Shown one piece after another: positions 1-7,037 of a stretch of DNA of 34,624 nt. The notes beneath the pieces were generated by a model. That model had not been told where the DNA came from and made no database searches. It saw only the letters and a list, made by a program, of their open reading frames with translations. Each line of letters begins with the position of its first letter. The stretch's first letter is position 1. The translations under genes and the position numbers were made by a program. Source of the stretch: Solirubrobacteraceae bacterium (GTDB lineage: Bacteria; Actinomycetota; Thermoleophilia; Solirubrobacterales; Solirubrobacteraceae); assembly GCA_025934395.1 (NCBI GenBank), contig JAICYC010000026.1, positions 1-34,624 of the forward strand. The letters are read 5' to 3'.

Positions 1-532
1 CCGGCGTCGAGACCTGGTGCTTCGCCGTCAACTGCAGCGAGTCGATCACGCGCAGCACCTCGTCGAAGTTGCGGCCCGTCGTCATCGGGTAGACGAGGAT
101 CAGCTTGATCTTCTTGTCGGGGCCGATCACGAAGACGTTGCGGACCGTCTGGTTGTCGGCGGGCGTGCGCCCGTCGGAGTCGCCGTGGGTGCCCGCGGGG
201 AGCATCCCGTACAGCGTCGAGACGTTGTAATCGTGGTCGCCGACGATCGGGTAGTTCGGGGCGGTGCCCTGCGTCTCCTCGATGTCCTTCGCCCACTGCT
301 CGTGCTTGCTCGAGAGGTCGACCGACAGCCCGATGATCTTCACGTTGCGCTTGTCGAACTCCGGCTTGATCGCGGCCATGTAGCCGAGCTCCGTGGTGCA
401 CACCGGGGTGAAGTCCTTCGGGTGGGAGAACAGCACGCCCCAGGAGTCGCCGAGCCAGTCGTGGAATTTGAGCCGGCCCTCGCTGGTGTCGGCCTCGAAG
501 TCCGGTGCGGTGTCGCCAAGTTGCAGAGCCAT
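1..532 (-). CDS. 1-Cys peroxiredoxin (Prx6/AhpC-TSA family), C-terminus off window
   Basis: Thiol peroxidase that reduces hydrogen peroxide and organic or lipid hydroperoxides in the cytoplasm. The protein starts MALQLGDTAPDFEADTS, and the peroxidatic motif PxxxTxxC reads PKDFTPVC with Cys45. No other cysteine occurs in the 177 codons present, and the downstream segment (SVDLSSKHEQW, then NQTVRNVFVIGPDKKIKL) is typical of the 1-Cys Prx6 branch, which is about 210-220 residues long, so roughly 35-40 C-terminal residues are missing at the left edge. The start ATG is fixed by a good ribosome site (AAGGA, about 7 bases upstream). It is divergent from the PPOX-like gene across a roughly 115-base gap. 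The family assignment is firm; resolving-thiol partner unknown. Confidence 0.93.
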   Translation of the reverse strand, partial: MALQLGDTAPDFEADTSEGRLKFHDWLGDSWGVLFSHPKDFTPVCTTELGYMAAIKPEFDKRNVKIIGLSVDLSSKHEQWAKDIEETQGTAPNYPIVGDHDYNVSTLYGMLPAGTHGDSDGRTPADNQTVRNVFVIGPDKKIKLILVYPMTTGRNFDEVLRVIDSLQLTAKHQVSTP

Positions 533-648
533 GTCGGTCCTTTCGTTGAAAAGGGGGATCTGTCGCGTCCGCCGCCCCCGGGCGGTCGCCTACCTCTAGC
601 CTAGCCCCGACCTGAAGCCCTCGCTATCTCCGATCCGTTTTCATTGAT

Positions 649-1338
649 TTGTGGAAGGGGTCGGCGATCGCGGGCACCGGGCCCGACGCCGGGCCCGCGG
701 ACGGTGCGGGCCGTCTGCCCGGCTGGACCGGCGGCGGGTACGCTCAGGGGATCGGCAAGTCCTTCGCAACGATCGATGACGACCTCGCGCGCTGGATCGC
801 GCGCCAGCCGCTGTTCTTCGTGGCGAGCGCGCCGCTCGATGCCGAGGGCCACGTGAACGTCTCGCCGAAGGGGCCGATCGACACGCTCGCCGTGCTCGAC
901 CCGAGCACGATCGCGTACCTGGACCTCGTCGGCAGCGGCGCGGAGACCGTCGCGCACGTCCGCGAGAACGGACGCATCGTGGTGATGCTGTGCGCGTTCC
1001 AGGGGCCGCCGCGCATCGCGCGTCTGCACGGCCGTGGTGAGATCGTGCCGGCCGACGACGAGCGCTTCGAGCCGCTGCTGGAGCGCTGCGGCTTTCCCGC
1101 ACAGGAGGTCGAGGAGTCCAGGCGCGCGATCGTGCTCGTGCACGTCGTCCGCGTGTCCACCTCCTGCGGCTACGGGGTGCCGCTGATGAGCTACGAGGGT
1201 GAGCGACCGCACATGGACGCGTGGGCGGCGAAGAAGGTGCGCGTCGGCGGCGCCGATGCGCTGCGCGACTACCAGCGGGCGAACAACACGCTTAGCATCG
1301 ACGGACTGCCGGCGATCGAACTCGCCGACTCGCACTAG
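649..1338 (+). CDS. pyridoxamine 5'-phosphate oxidase family (FMN-binding split-barrel) protein
   Basis: Predicted flavin-binding split-barrel protein of the PPOX-like superfamily; substrate unknown. Seen: the core begins at FATIDDDLARWIARQPLFF, followed by SAPLDAEGHVNVSPKGP, the typical first strand pair and loop of this family, then GRIVVMLCAFQGPPRIARLHG in the second half of the barrel. The only canonical start is TTG at 649, which would add about 34 Gly/Ala/Pro-rich residues and has no ribosome site. Homologues normally begin about four residues before FATIDD, that is near base 751, where the codon is ATC, preceded six bases earlier by the -10-like TACGCT (739-744). The true start is therefore uncertain. 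The alpha/beta hydrolase gene follows 22 bases downstream on the same strand. Confidence 0.85.
   Translation: MWKGSAIAGTGPDAGPADGAGRLPGWTGGGYAQGIGKSFATIDDDLARWIARQPLFFVASAPLDAEGHVNVSPKGPIDTLAVLDPSTIAYLDLVGSGAETVAHVRENGRIVVMLCAFQGPPRIARLHGRGEIVPADDERFEPLLERCGFPAQEVEESRRAIVLVHVVRVSTSCGYGVPLMSYEGERPHMDAWAAKKVRVGGADALRDYQRANNTLSIDGLPAIELADSH
739..744 (+). promoter_or_regulatory. possible -10 element (TACGCT) of a leaderless transcript
   Basis: TACGCT matches the actinobacterial -10 pattern TAnnnT and lies six bases before codon 751, where homology suggests the PPOX-like protein really begins. The same geometry is seen at several other genes in this window. No clear -35 is visible; tentative. Confidence 0.3.
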
Positions 1339-1344
1339 GTGCGC

Positions 1345-1350
1345 TAGCCT
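1345..1350 (+). promoter_or_regulatory. possible -10 element (TAGCCT) for alpha/beta hydrolase
   Basis: TAGCCT lies 10 bases before the ATG at 1361 and there is no ribosome-binding site between them, so the transcript would have almost no leader. Matches the TAnnnT pattern; not experimentally supported. Confidence 0.35.
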
Positions 1351-1360
1351 CCGACTGGCC

Positions 1361-2365
1361 ATGGGGGAGATCACGCCCGCCCTGTTCCGCGCAGGCTCCG
1401 GCGAGCCGGTCCTGCTGCTGCACGGGTTCACCGGCGCGTGGCACCACTGGCGGCCGATCCTCGGTGAGCTGGCTGCGCGCTACGAAGTGGTGGCGCCGAC
1501 GCTGGTCGGGCACGACGGTGGCGCGGCGCTGCCCGCCGGCATGGGCGTCAGCTACGAGGAAGCCACCGACGTGCTCGAAGCGCACATGGATCAGCTCGGC
1601 CTCGACACCGCGCACGTCGTGGGCAACTCGATGGGCGGCGCGCTCGCGCTGTCGCTCGCCAAGCGCGGCCGCGCACGCACGGTCGTCGCGCTCGCGCCCG
1701 CCGGTGGCTGGAGCCGCGGCGACGGCGAGGCGCAGCGCCTCGGGAGGTTCTTCGCACGCCAGATCAGGATCACGCGCGCCACCGCCTCGCGCGTGGACCG
1801 CGTGATGCGGCGCCCGCTCGCGCGCAAGCTCGCGCTGCGCGAGATCATGCGCCACGGCGAGCTGCTCGCGCCCGTCGACGCGGCGGCGCTCGCGCTCGCC
1901 GCGCTGCGCTGCGAAGTCGCCGACAAAGCGATCGCGGCGCTCGCCGCGGACGATCCCGAGCTGCTGCTCGCAGACCTCGACCGCATCACCTGCCCCGTCC
2001 TGATGGCAACGCCCGAGCACGACCGGGTGCTGCCGCCGCCGCTGCACGCGCCCCGCTACCGCCGCGAGATCCCCGGGGTGGAGGCGATCACGCTGCCCGG
2101 TTGCGGGCACGTGCCGATGTGGGACGACACCGCGCTCGTCGTGCGCACGATCGCCGGCTTCATCGACCGTCACGCCGCGCCGCAGCAGCAGCCCGCGACC
2201 GTCGGGCTGCCGGCGGCGGGCGCTGATGCACCCGTCGTGGCCGAAGCGCCCGCGGAGGTCCAGGAGCCTGCGGCGGCGCAGGCGCCGGGGGAGGTCCAGG
2301 CACCGGCGGTGGCCGAGTCGCCCGGCGTGGGCGAAGCGTCCGGGCCCGACCTCGTCTCCGCCTAG
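1361..2365 (+). CDS. alpha/beta hydrolase with Ala/Pro/Glu-rich C-terminal tail
   Basis: Serine hydrolase of the alpha/beta fold; substrate not predictable. Seen: oxyanion-loop motif LLLHGFTGAW (residues 18-27), nucleophile elbow GNSMGG with Ser90, acid Asp221 in PEHDRVLP and catalytic His250 in GCGHVPMW. The folded domain ends near residue 272; the remaining 60 or so residues are low-complexity with repeated units such as APAEVQEPA and APGEVQAPA. The start ATG is chosen because homology begins there; the open frame extends upstream only as antisense-like sequence. Its TAG stop shares the palindrome CTAG with the stop of the convergent hydrolase gene. It lies 22 bases after the PPOX-like gene but has its own -10-like element. 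The two neighbouring hydrolases are only distantly similar, so this is not a recent duplication. Confidence 0.9.
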   Translation: MGEITPALFRAGSGEPVLLLHGFTGAWHHWRPILGELAARYEVVAPTLVGHDGGAALPAGMGVSYEEATDVLEAHMDQLGLDTAHVVGNSMGGALALSLAKRGRARTVVALAPAGGWSRGDGEAQRLGRFFARQIRITRATASRVDRVMRRPLARKLALREIMRHGELLAPVDAAALALAALRCEVADKAIAALAADDPELLLADLDRITCPVLMATPEHDRVLPPPLHAPRYRREIPGVEAITLPGCGHVPMWDDTALVVRTIAGFIDRHAAPQQQPATVGLPAAGADAPVVAEAPAEVQEPAAAQAPGEVQAPAVAESPGVGEASGPDLVSA

Positions 2366-3156
2366 CCCTCTGCCGGAAGCGAGCGCAGGAAGTCGAGCAG
2401 CGGCCCGTTGACCTGGTCGGCGTGGGTCAGGTTCGCCGCGTGCGGCCCGCCCTCCACGCGCACGAGGCCCACGCAGGCGGGCAGGTCGGAGCACAGCTTC
2501 TCGCCCAACTCGATCTCGATCGACTTGTCGGCGGTTCCGTGGAAGACGATCGCCGGGCAGCTGATCTCCCCGAGCCGGCTCGTGATGTCGTCTCGCTCGA
2601 ACAGGCAGTCGCTCGGCGCCTTCCAGCTCTCCCGCGGGAGCTTCTGCCACTTCGCCGTCCACACCGCGTTGAGCTCGGGATCGCCGATGATCAGATCCGC
2701 GATCGCGTTCGCGAGGCCCTCGACCGGACCGACCTCTTCCCACGTGGCCTGCATCTGACGGTAGGCGGGCAGCTGCTCGGGGTCCTCGGTGCCCGACTGG
2801 GTGTCCATCAGGACCAGCGCGCGCACGCGCTCGGGCGCGGTCAGCGCGGCGCGCATCGACAGGAAGCCGCCCTGCGACATGCCCGCGAGCACGGCGCGCT
2901 CGACGCCCAGGTGGTCCAGCAGCCCCAGGCAGTCGGCCGCCGAGTCCCAGTAGGTGAACGGCTTGCCGTCGAACTCCGTCTCGCCGAAACCGCGCTCGTC
3001 CCAGGCGATCGTGCGGAACTCGCCCGCCAGCGCCTGCACCTGCGGCGCGAACATCTCGTGGTCCATCAGGAACCCGTGCGAGAAGATCACCGCGGGCCCC
3101 TCGCCGCCGCTGTCCTCGTAGCGGATGCGCTGTCCGTTGACGTCTGCGTACGGCAT
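2362..3156 (-). CDS. alpha/beta hydrolase
   Basis: 264-residue alpha/beta fold hydrolase, of the size of 3-oxoadipate enol-lactonase or haloperoxidase-like esterases. Seen: IFSHGFLMDHEMF (residues 24-36), AWDERGFGET at 51-60, nucleophile elbow GMSQGG with Ser94, Asp210 in FHGTADKSI and probable catalytic His239 in EGGPHAAN. The start is supported by a GGGGGA ribosome site about five bases upstream and by the -10-like TAGACT at 3190-3195. The gene lies 56 bases downstream of the FAH-family gene on the same strand, which suggests a catabolic pair (ring-cleavage product hydrolysis), but the substrate is inference. Its stop overlaps that of the converging hydrolase by four bases. Confidence 0.92.
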   Translation of the reverse strand: MPYADVNGQRIRYEDSGGEGPAVIFSHGFLMDHEMFAPQVQALAGEFRTIAWDERGFGETEFDGKPFTYWDSAADCLGLLDHLGVERAVLAGMSQGGFLSMRAALTAPERVRALVLMDTQSGTEDPEQLPAYRQMQATWEEVGPVEGLANAIADLIIGDPELNAVWTAKWQKLPRESWKAPSDCLFERDDITSRLGEISCPAIVFHGTADKSIEIELGEKLCSDLPACVGLVRVEGGPHAANLTHADQVNGPLLDFLRSLPAEG

Positions 3157-3189
3157 CTGATCCCCCGATCCCTCGACTTGGAGGGGCGC

Positions 3190-3195
3190 AGTCTA
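3190..3195 (-). promoter_or_regulatory. possible -10 element (TAGACT) in the FAH-hydrolase gap
   Basis: On the minus strand TAGACT fits TAnnnT and would start a transcript with a leader of about 27 bases carrying the GGGGGA ribosome site of the hydrolase gene. It would give the hydrolase a promoter independent of the FAH gene. No clear -35. Confidence 0.3.
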
Positions 3196-3212
3196 TGCCC
3201 TGTGCTGCGCGC

Positions 3213-4064
3213 CTATTCGGCGCGGACCGGGTTGGACACGGTTCCGAGGCCCTCCACCTCCACCTCCACGACGTCGCCGTCGCGCAGGAAGCGTCCCTGG
3301 ACCGCGCCCACGCCCGCGGGCGTGCCCGTGGCGATGATGTCGCCCGGCACCAGCGTGATCGTCCGCGACAGCCACGCCACGAGCTCGGCCGGGCCGAAGA
3401 TCAGGTTCGACGTCGTGCCGCTCTGCACCGTCTCGCCGTTGATCCGGGTGGACAGCCCGAGGCTCTCCAGGTCACCCGCCTCGTCGAGCGTCACAAGCGC
3501 GGGCCCGCATGGCGCGAACGTGTCGATCGCCTTGCCGCTGGTCCACAGCTGGTTCTGCCACTGCAGGTCGCGCGCGCTGACGTCGTTCAGCGGCATCGCC
3601 CCGGCGACGTGGGAGAGCGCATCGGCCTCGCTCACGTTGCGGGCCTGCGTCCCGATCACGAGCGCCATCTCGGCCTCGTAGTCGACGTACTCGGCGTGCG
3701 CCGCGGGGAGCACCACCTCGGCGCCGCTGCCCACGAGCGAGTTGGCGAACTTCGCGAACCACATGGGTGCCTGCGGGATCTCCTGGCCGGTCTCCTCCGC
3801 GTGGTCGCGGTAGTTCAGGCCGATGCAGACGATCTTCTCGGGTCCGGGCACGGGGGCGAGCAGACGCGCGTCCGCGAGCGCCACGCCGTCGCTCGATGCC
3901 CGCGCGCGCTCGCCGAGGGCCGCGAGCGCATCGGGGTCGCTGCCGGCCAGCAGCGCGCGCACCGAGCGCGCGCGCTCGCCGAGGGCGGCGAGCGAGACGA
4001 CGCGCTCGCCGACGAGCACGCCTGGCTGGATGCTGCGCTCGTGCTCGTAGGTGAGGAGGCGCAT
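3213..4064 (-). CDS. fumarylacetoacetate hydrolase (FAH) family protein
   Basis: Predicted metal-dependent C-C bond hydrolase, isomerase or decarboxylase of the FAH family (fumarylpyruvate, 2-hydroxyhepta-2,4-diene-dioate and related substrates). The 283-residue length is normal. Seen: IGLNYRDHAEE at 81-91, metal ligands in DYEAEMALVIG (Glu130, Glu132) and LNDVSARDLQW (Asp161), and the C-terminal TGTPAGVG turn. The start MRLLTYEHE is chosen because FAH homology begins there; the 72 codons upstream in this frame overlap the 55-residue gene in another frame. The N-terminal domain contains LAALGERAR twice (residues 26-34 and 48-56), a local duplication. Upstream small gene ends five bases before this ATG; the downstream neighbour is an alpha/beta hydrolase and the divergent neighbour a GST, together consistent with aromatic-ring degradation. 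Confidence 0.93.
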   Translation of the reverse strand: MRLLTYEHERSIQPGVLVGERVVSLAALGERARSVRALLAGSDPDALAALGERARASSDGVALADARLLAPVPGPEKIVCIGLNYRDHAEETGQEIPQAPMWFAKFANSLVGSGAEVVLPAAHAEYVDYEAEMALVIGTQARNVSEADALSHVAGAMPLNDVSARDLQWQNQLWTSGKAIDTFAPCGPALVTLDEAGDLESLGLSTRINGETVQSGTTSNLIFGPAELVAWLSRTITLVPGDIIATGTPAGVGAVQGRFLRDGDVVEVEVEGLGTVSNPVRAE

Positions 4065-4069
4065 CGCGG

Positions 4070-4237
4070 TCAGCGCAGGCAGCTCACGCGCAGGACATCG
4101 AAGGACCTGTACTCGAACGGCGCTGCGGTGACGGGACGATAGCCCGAGCAGGCCACGCGCATCCAGTCGATGCGCCCGTCGCTCGCGCTGATGTAGGCCT
4201 GCTGCTCGACCGGGAAGCTGTCCTCCGGATCCGTCAC
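4070..4237 (-). CDS. small hypothetical protein (55 aa) upstream of the FAH gene
   Basis: A 55-codon frame starting with GTG (VTDPEDSFPVEQQAYISA) and ending VLRVSCLR just five bases before the FAH start. Composition looks like a real protein: acidic and aromatic residues, mixed amino-acid usage, GC-rich third codon positions, unlike the Arg/Pro-rich translations of non-coding frames here. Centre of the protein reads GRIDWMRVACSGYRPVTAAP. No ribosome site is visible before the GTG. I do not recognise the family. It begins 29 bases from the divergent GST start, so its promoter must overlap the GST 5' region. Probably co-transcribed with the FAH gene. Confidence 0.6.
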   Translation of the reverse strand: MTDPEDSFPVEQQAYISASDGRIDWMRVACSGYRPVTAAPFEYRSFDVLRVSCLR

Positions 4238-4251
4238 CGCGCGTCACGGTG

Positions 4252-4257
4252 TACGTT
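4252..4257 (+). promoter_or_regulatory. possible -10 element (TACGTT) for GST gene
   Basis: TACGTT is nine bases before the ATG at 4267, with no ribosome site between them; same arrangement as at 1345 and 22361. Tentative. Confidence 0.3.
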
Positions 4258-4266
4258 TGCCCCGGC

Positions 4267-4854
4267 ATGGCGGTGCGCATCCACGGCTACCTGATCTCCA
4301 CGTGGACCCGTACGGCCTGCATGGCGTGCGCGGAGAAGGGGGTCGACTACGAGCTCGTCCCGCTCAAGCGGTTCACCGACGAGCACGAGGCGATGCACCC
4401 GTTCAAGCGCATGCCCGTGCTGGAGCACGACGGGCGGATGCTCACCGAGGGCCTTGCGATCACCGGCTACGTGGAGGAAGCGTTCGACGGGCCTAAGCTC
4501 GTGCCCGGGGATCTCGAGCAGCGGGCGCGCATGCGCCAGTGGCAGAGCATGTGCGCCGACTACGGCTTCCGCCAGGTGGTGCGCGGGATCCCGCGCGACC
4601 GTGATCCGAGCGGCGAGGAGCTGGCCGAGGCGCGCGGCGTGCTCGAGCGCTTCGACGCGTTCGTCGGCGAGGCGGCGTTCCTGGTGGGCGAGGCGATGAC
4701 GCTCGCTGACATCTACCTGGCCCCGCAGGTCGCGAACGCGCGCGAGAAGGCGCCGCAGCTGCTCGACGCCCTGGATGCGCTCGGCGCGTGGTTCGATCGG
4801 GTCGCGGAGCGCGAGAGCTTCACGAGCACCCGGTACGAGCCCCCGGGCCGCTAG
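4267..4854 (+). CDS. glutathione S-transferase family protein
   Basis: 195-residue two-domain GST-like protein. Seen: thioredoxin-like N-terminal domain (residues 1-80) opening with IHGYLISTWTRTACMACAEKG, where Ser/Thr/Cys residues at about 10-19 occupy the usual thiol-activating position, followed by the cis-Pro motif MPVLEHDGRMLTEGLAITGY; all-helical C-terminal domain with the N-capping motif FLVGEAMTLADIYLAPQV. ATG at 4267 preferred over the upstream GTG at 4249 because the first strand begins directly after it. Actinobacteria mostly use mycothiol, so the thiol cofactor is open. Divergent from the FAH operon, which would fit a maleylacetoacetate- or maleylpyruvate-isomerase-like role, but the sequence does not prove that. 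Confidence 0.88.
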   Translation: MAVRIHGYLISTWTRTACMACAEKGVDYELVPLKRFTDEHEAMHPFKRMPVLEHDGRMLTEGLAITGYVEEAFDGPKLVPGDLEQRARMRQWQSMCADYGFRQVVRGIPRDRDPSGEELAEARGVLERFDAFVGEAAFLVGEAMTLADIYLAPQVANAREKAPQLLDALDALGAWFDRVAERESFTSTRYEPPGR

Positions 4855-4905
4855 CTGACGTGCCTCGGGAACGGGGTCGGCCTCGGCCCGGCAGTGCGAT
4901 CGCGC

Positions 4906-5184
4906 TCACGCCTCGCGGTCTCGCGCGTCCTCGTCGCGCATCTGCCGGAACAGCTCGCCGAACTCCTCGCGCATCGCCGACGTGAGGTCCGCGTCGGTGA
5001 GCGTCCCGGTGAGGCGGATCGTCTCGCGCATCTGGCGCAGGTACTCACCGCAGTGCTCGCAGCCCGCGATGTGGGCGTCGAAGCGCCGCCGCTGCGAGCG
5101 CGGCAGCGCGCCCTCCAGGTAGTCGGTGATCAGCTCCACCATCTCCCGGCACACGTAGGGCCTGCGCAGCGCGAGGATCGTCAC
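4906..5184 (-). CDS. soluble zinc-binding anti-sigma factor (zf-HC2, RsrA-like)
   Basis: 92-residue cytoplasmic anti-sigma factor without a membrane helix. Seen: zinc anti-sigma motif H38-x3-C42-x2-C45 (AHIAGCEHC) and an additional Cys12; these are the only cysteines. The spacing C12 to H38 to C42 to C45 (26, 4, 3) equals, as I recall it, that of C11, H37, C41 and C44 in Streptomyces RsrA, the thiol-redox-sensing partner of SigR, so oxidation-triggered zinc release is a plausible mechanism. The GTG start at 5184 overlaps the TGA of the sigma gene (GTGA), giving translational coupling and a 1:1 partner. The C-terminus is charged and helical (MREEFGELFRQMRDED). RsrA identity is inference from spacing. 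Confidence 0.87.
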   Translation of the reverse strand: MTILALRRPYVCREMVELITDYLEGALPRSQRRRFDAHIAGCEHCGEYLRQMRETIRLTGTLTDADLTSAMREEFGELFRQMRDEDARDREA

Positions 5185-5810
5185 GGCGTCCCCACCTCCG
5201 CTTCGAGCGCCGCCCGCAGGCGGCTGCGCCCGCGATGCAGGAGCACACGCTGGTTTGCCTCGGTGATGTCCAGCGCCGCGCACACCTCATCCGAGCTGAG
5301 GCCGTCTACGTCGCGCAGCATCACCACCTCGCGCTGGCGCGCCGGGAGCCCGTCCAGCCCCGAGCGCAGCTGCGAGGCGAGCGCACGCGCATCGAGCCGC
5401 TCGCCGATCTCGTCCTCCCAGGGCCGTGGCGGGCTCGCCCACGCGCCGTCCGCGTCGAAGCGTGTCGGGTCGACCGCGGGGCCGGCGTCGCCGACGGCGA
5501 TCGTGCGGTGCTCACGCACGCCCGTGCTCCGCGCCCGGTTCAGCACGATCTGCAGCAGCCACGTGCGGAAGGTCGAGCGCCCCTCGAACGCCGCGAGGCC
5601 CCGCAGCACGGCCACCCACGCGTCCTGCACGACCTCCTCCGCGATCGCCGAGGAGGACACGTGCATCCGGGCGAGGCGCAGCATCGTGCCGCGATGTCGC
5701 GCGACGAGCTCCACGAACGCACGCTCCTCGCCGGCGCGCACCCGCGCGAGCAGATCGGCGTCGGGATCGGCCGGCGGGCGCGAGCGGGCGAGCGGGCTCC
5801 TGAGGGTCAC
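5181..5810 (-). CDS. ECF RNA polymerase sigma factor (sigma-70 family)
   Basis: 209-residue group 4 sigma factor. Seen: region 2 at about residues 22-95 (core-binding and -10 recognition; SSAIAEEVVQDAWVAVLRGL followed by FRTWLLQIVLNRARS) and region 4 at about 150-203 with the -35-reading helix-turn-helix (LPARQREVVMLRDVDGLSSD). The linker of about 50 residues is rather long. GTG start at 5810; no ribosome site is clear. Its stop overlaps the start of the zinc anti-sigma gene, so the pair is a two-gene regulatory unit. Upstream lie an inverted repeat (5853-5864) and the terminator of the beta-propeller gene, suggesting a separate promoter in the 108-base gap. The anti-sigma type suggests oxidative or thiol stress as the signal. 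Confidence 0.93.
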   Translation of the reverse strand: MTLRSPLARSRPPADPDADLLARVRAGEERAFVELVARHRGTMLRLARMHVSSSAIAEEVVQDAWVAVLRGLAAFEGRSTFRTWLLQIVLNRARSTGVREHRTIAVGDAGPAVDPTRFDADGAWASPPRPWEDEIGERLDARALASQLRSGLDGLPARQREVVMLRDVDGLSSDEVCAALDITEANQRVLLHRGRSRLRAALEAEVGTP

Positions 5811-5852
5811 GTGCGTGGCCCGCGCGGGTGTGACGGCAGAGGTGCATGGTGC

Positions 5853-5864
5853 GATGCTTGCATC
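5853..5864. repeat. inverted repeat GATGC-TT-GCATC upstream of sigma gene
   Basis: Perfect 5-base arms with a 2-base centre, 43 bases before the sigma start, inside the sigma promoter region. Could be an operator; could be chance at this size. Confidence 0.3.
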
Positions 5865-5873
5865 CGGGCGGAA

Positions 5874-5901
5874 GGCTACGGGCCCGCGAGGGCCCGTAGC
5901 C
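5874..5901 (-). terminator. strong hairpin after beta-propeller gene
   Basis: Perfect 12-base stem GGCTACGGGCCC / GGGCCCGTAGCC closing a four-base loop (GCGA on the plus strand, TCGC on the minus strand), beginning 17 bases after the propeller stop codon. There is no T-run, as is usual in very GC-rich genomes, so it is a stem-type terminator or mRNA 3' stabiliser. It separates the propeller gene from the sigma gene. Confidence 0.65.
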
Positions 5902-5918
5902 GATCCTCGTCGGACCGC

Positions 5919-7037
5919 TCAGGTCACGACGATCCCCTCGCCGCCGACGGCGCCGGGCACCGTCACCGAGCCGATCCGGACCAGCGTTCCCTTGGGGCCG
6001 ACTTCGAACTCGTCGACCTTCCCTTCAGCGCCGGTCTGCACGAACACGTAGTGGCCGCCCTGCGTGGTCGCCGCATCGACCGTGCCCGCGTCCGTGGGCG
6101 TGTTGCCGATATCGCTCAGGAGGCTTCCGCCCTGGCTCGAGACGAAGCCCGTGAGCGACGCGCTGCCCGCGTTGGAGGTGTAGAAGCGGTTGTGGTCGCC
6201 CACCACCCAGCACGTCGCCGCCTGTTCGGTGGCCACGGAGTCGAGCTGCGCGAGCGTGTCGTTCGCTTCGAGCTGGAACGCGACGAGCGCCCCGGCCGCC
6301 TCTGCCACCACCGGGTGGCCCTGCCCGTCGAACGCGACCGCGAACGGCACCGCTTCCGGCTCGCTGTTGACGACCGGCGCCGACAGCGTGCCGTCGGGCG
6401 CGACGTCGAGCACGTCGACCGCGTTCGATGCGGCCTTGGTGGTGACGATCAGCTTCGAGCCGTCCGGCGTGAGCGCGATCTGACCGGGCGTGTGCGTGAA
6501 CTGCGGTTCTTCCTGGGGGAGGCCCAGCGTGACGTTCGCGCCCGGGATCGGGACGAGGCGACCATCGCGGATCGCGTAGCCCTGGATGTCACCGCCCGCA
6601 GCCGCGTTCAGGACGTAGACGCGGCCGTCGCCGACCGTGACGCTCGCCGGGAAGCTGCCGCCGGTGGGCACGTCCTGGCGCAGCGCCAGGCGCTGGCCGT
6701 AGACGCCGAACACCGCGAGCGTGTCGGAGCCTGCGTTGACCGCCAGCAGCAGGTCGTCGCGCTGGTCATAGGCGAGGCTGCCCTGCGAGGCGAGATGATC
6801 GACGACCGAGCCGCTGAGCTGTCCGCCCAGTCCGCCGGTCGAGTACGTGCCGATCTGTTGGAGGCCGCCGCCGCCGTGGCGGTCGTAGGCGACGATCTGG
6901 TTGCCGGACAGGCCGTCGGTCTGGACGAACACCGTCGAGGGCGAGGCGGCGGCGAGCGCGGGGGAGAGCGAAGCGCCGGCCGTCAGCAGGGCTGCGCTCG
7001 CGAGGAGCGCTGCCGCGATGCGTGGGGAGGATCTCAT
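5919..7037 (-). CDS. secreted beta-propeller (lactonase-like) protein
   Basis: 372-residue exported protein. Seen: N-terminal signal peptide (basic MRSSPR, hydrophobic IAAALLASAALLTAG, cleavage after ALA near residue 30) followed by a repeated-blade architecture: segments such as VFVQTDGLSGNQIVAYDR, YDQRDDLLLAVNAGSDTLAV and ALTPDGSKLIVTTKAASNAV are blades of the 7-bladed YVTN/6-phosphogluconolactonase-like fold. No catalytic motif can be fixed, so it may be a binding or scaffold protein rather than a lactonase. The ATG at 7037 has a GGAG site six bases upstream; longer versions start in non-coding-like sequence. Divergent from the first arylsulfotransferase gene, itself a beta-propeller family, and followed by an ECF sigma/anti-sigma pair. 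Confidence 0.87.
   Translation of the reverse strand: MRSSPRIAAALLASAALLTAGASLSPALAAASPSTVFVQTDGLSGNQIVAYDRHGGGGLQQIGTYSTGGLGGQLSGSVVDHLASQGSLAYDQRDDLLLAVNAGSDTLAVFGVYGQRLALRQDVPTGGSFPASVTVGDGRVYVLNAAAGGDIQGYAIRDGRLVPIPGANVTLGLPQEEPQFTHTPGQIALTPDGSKLIVTTKAASNAVDVLDVAPDGTLSAPVVNSEPEAVPFAVAFDGQGHPVVAEAAGALVAFQLEANDTLAQLDSVATEQAATCWVVGDHNRFYTSNAGSASLTGFVSSQGGSLLSDIGNTPTDAGTVDAATTQGGHYVFVQTGAEGKVDEFEVGPKGTLVRIGSVTVPGAVGGEGIVVT

Noticed and set aside
572-585. GC palindrome CCGCCCCCGGGCGG in the peroxiredoxin/PPOX gap
   Set aside because: Two-base loop and pure GC; likely to occur by chance in this composition, no positional meaning.
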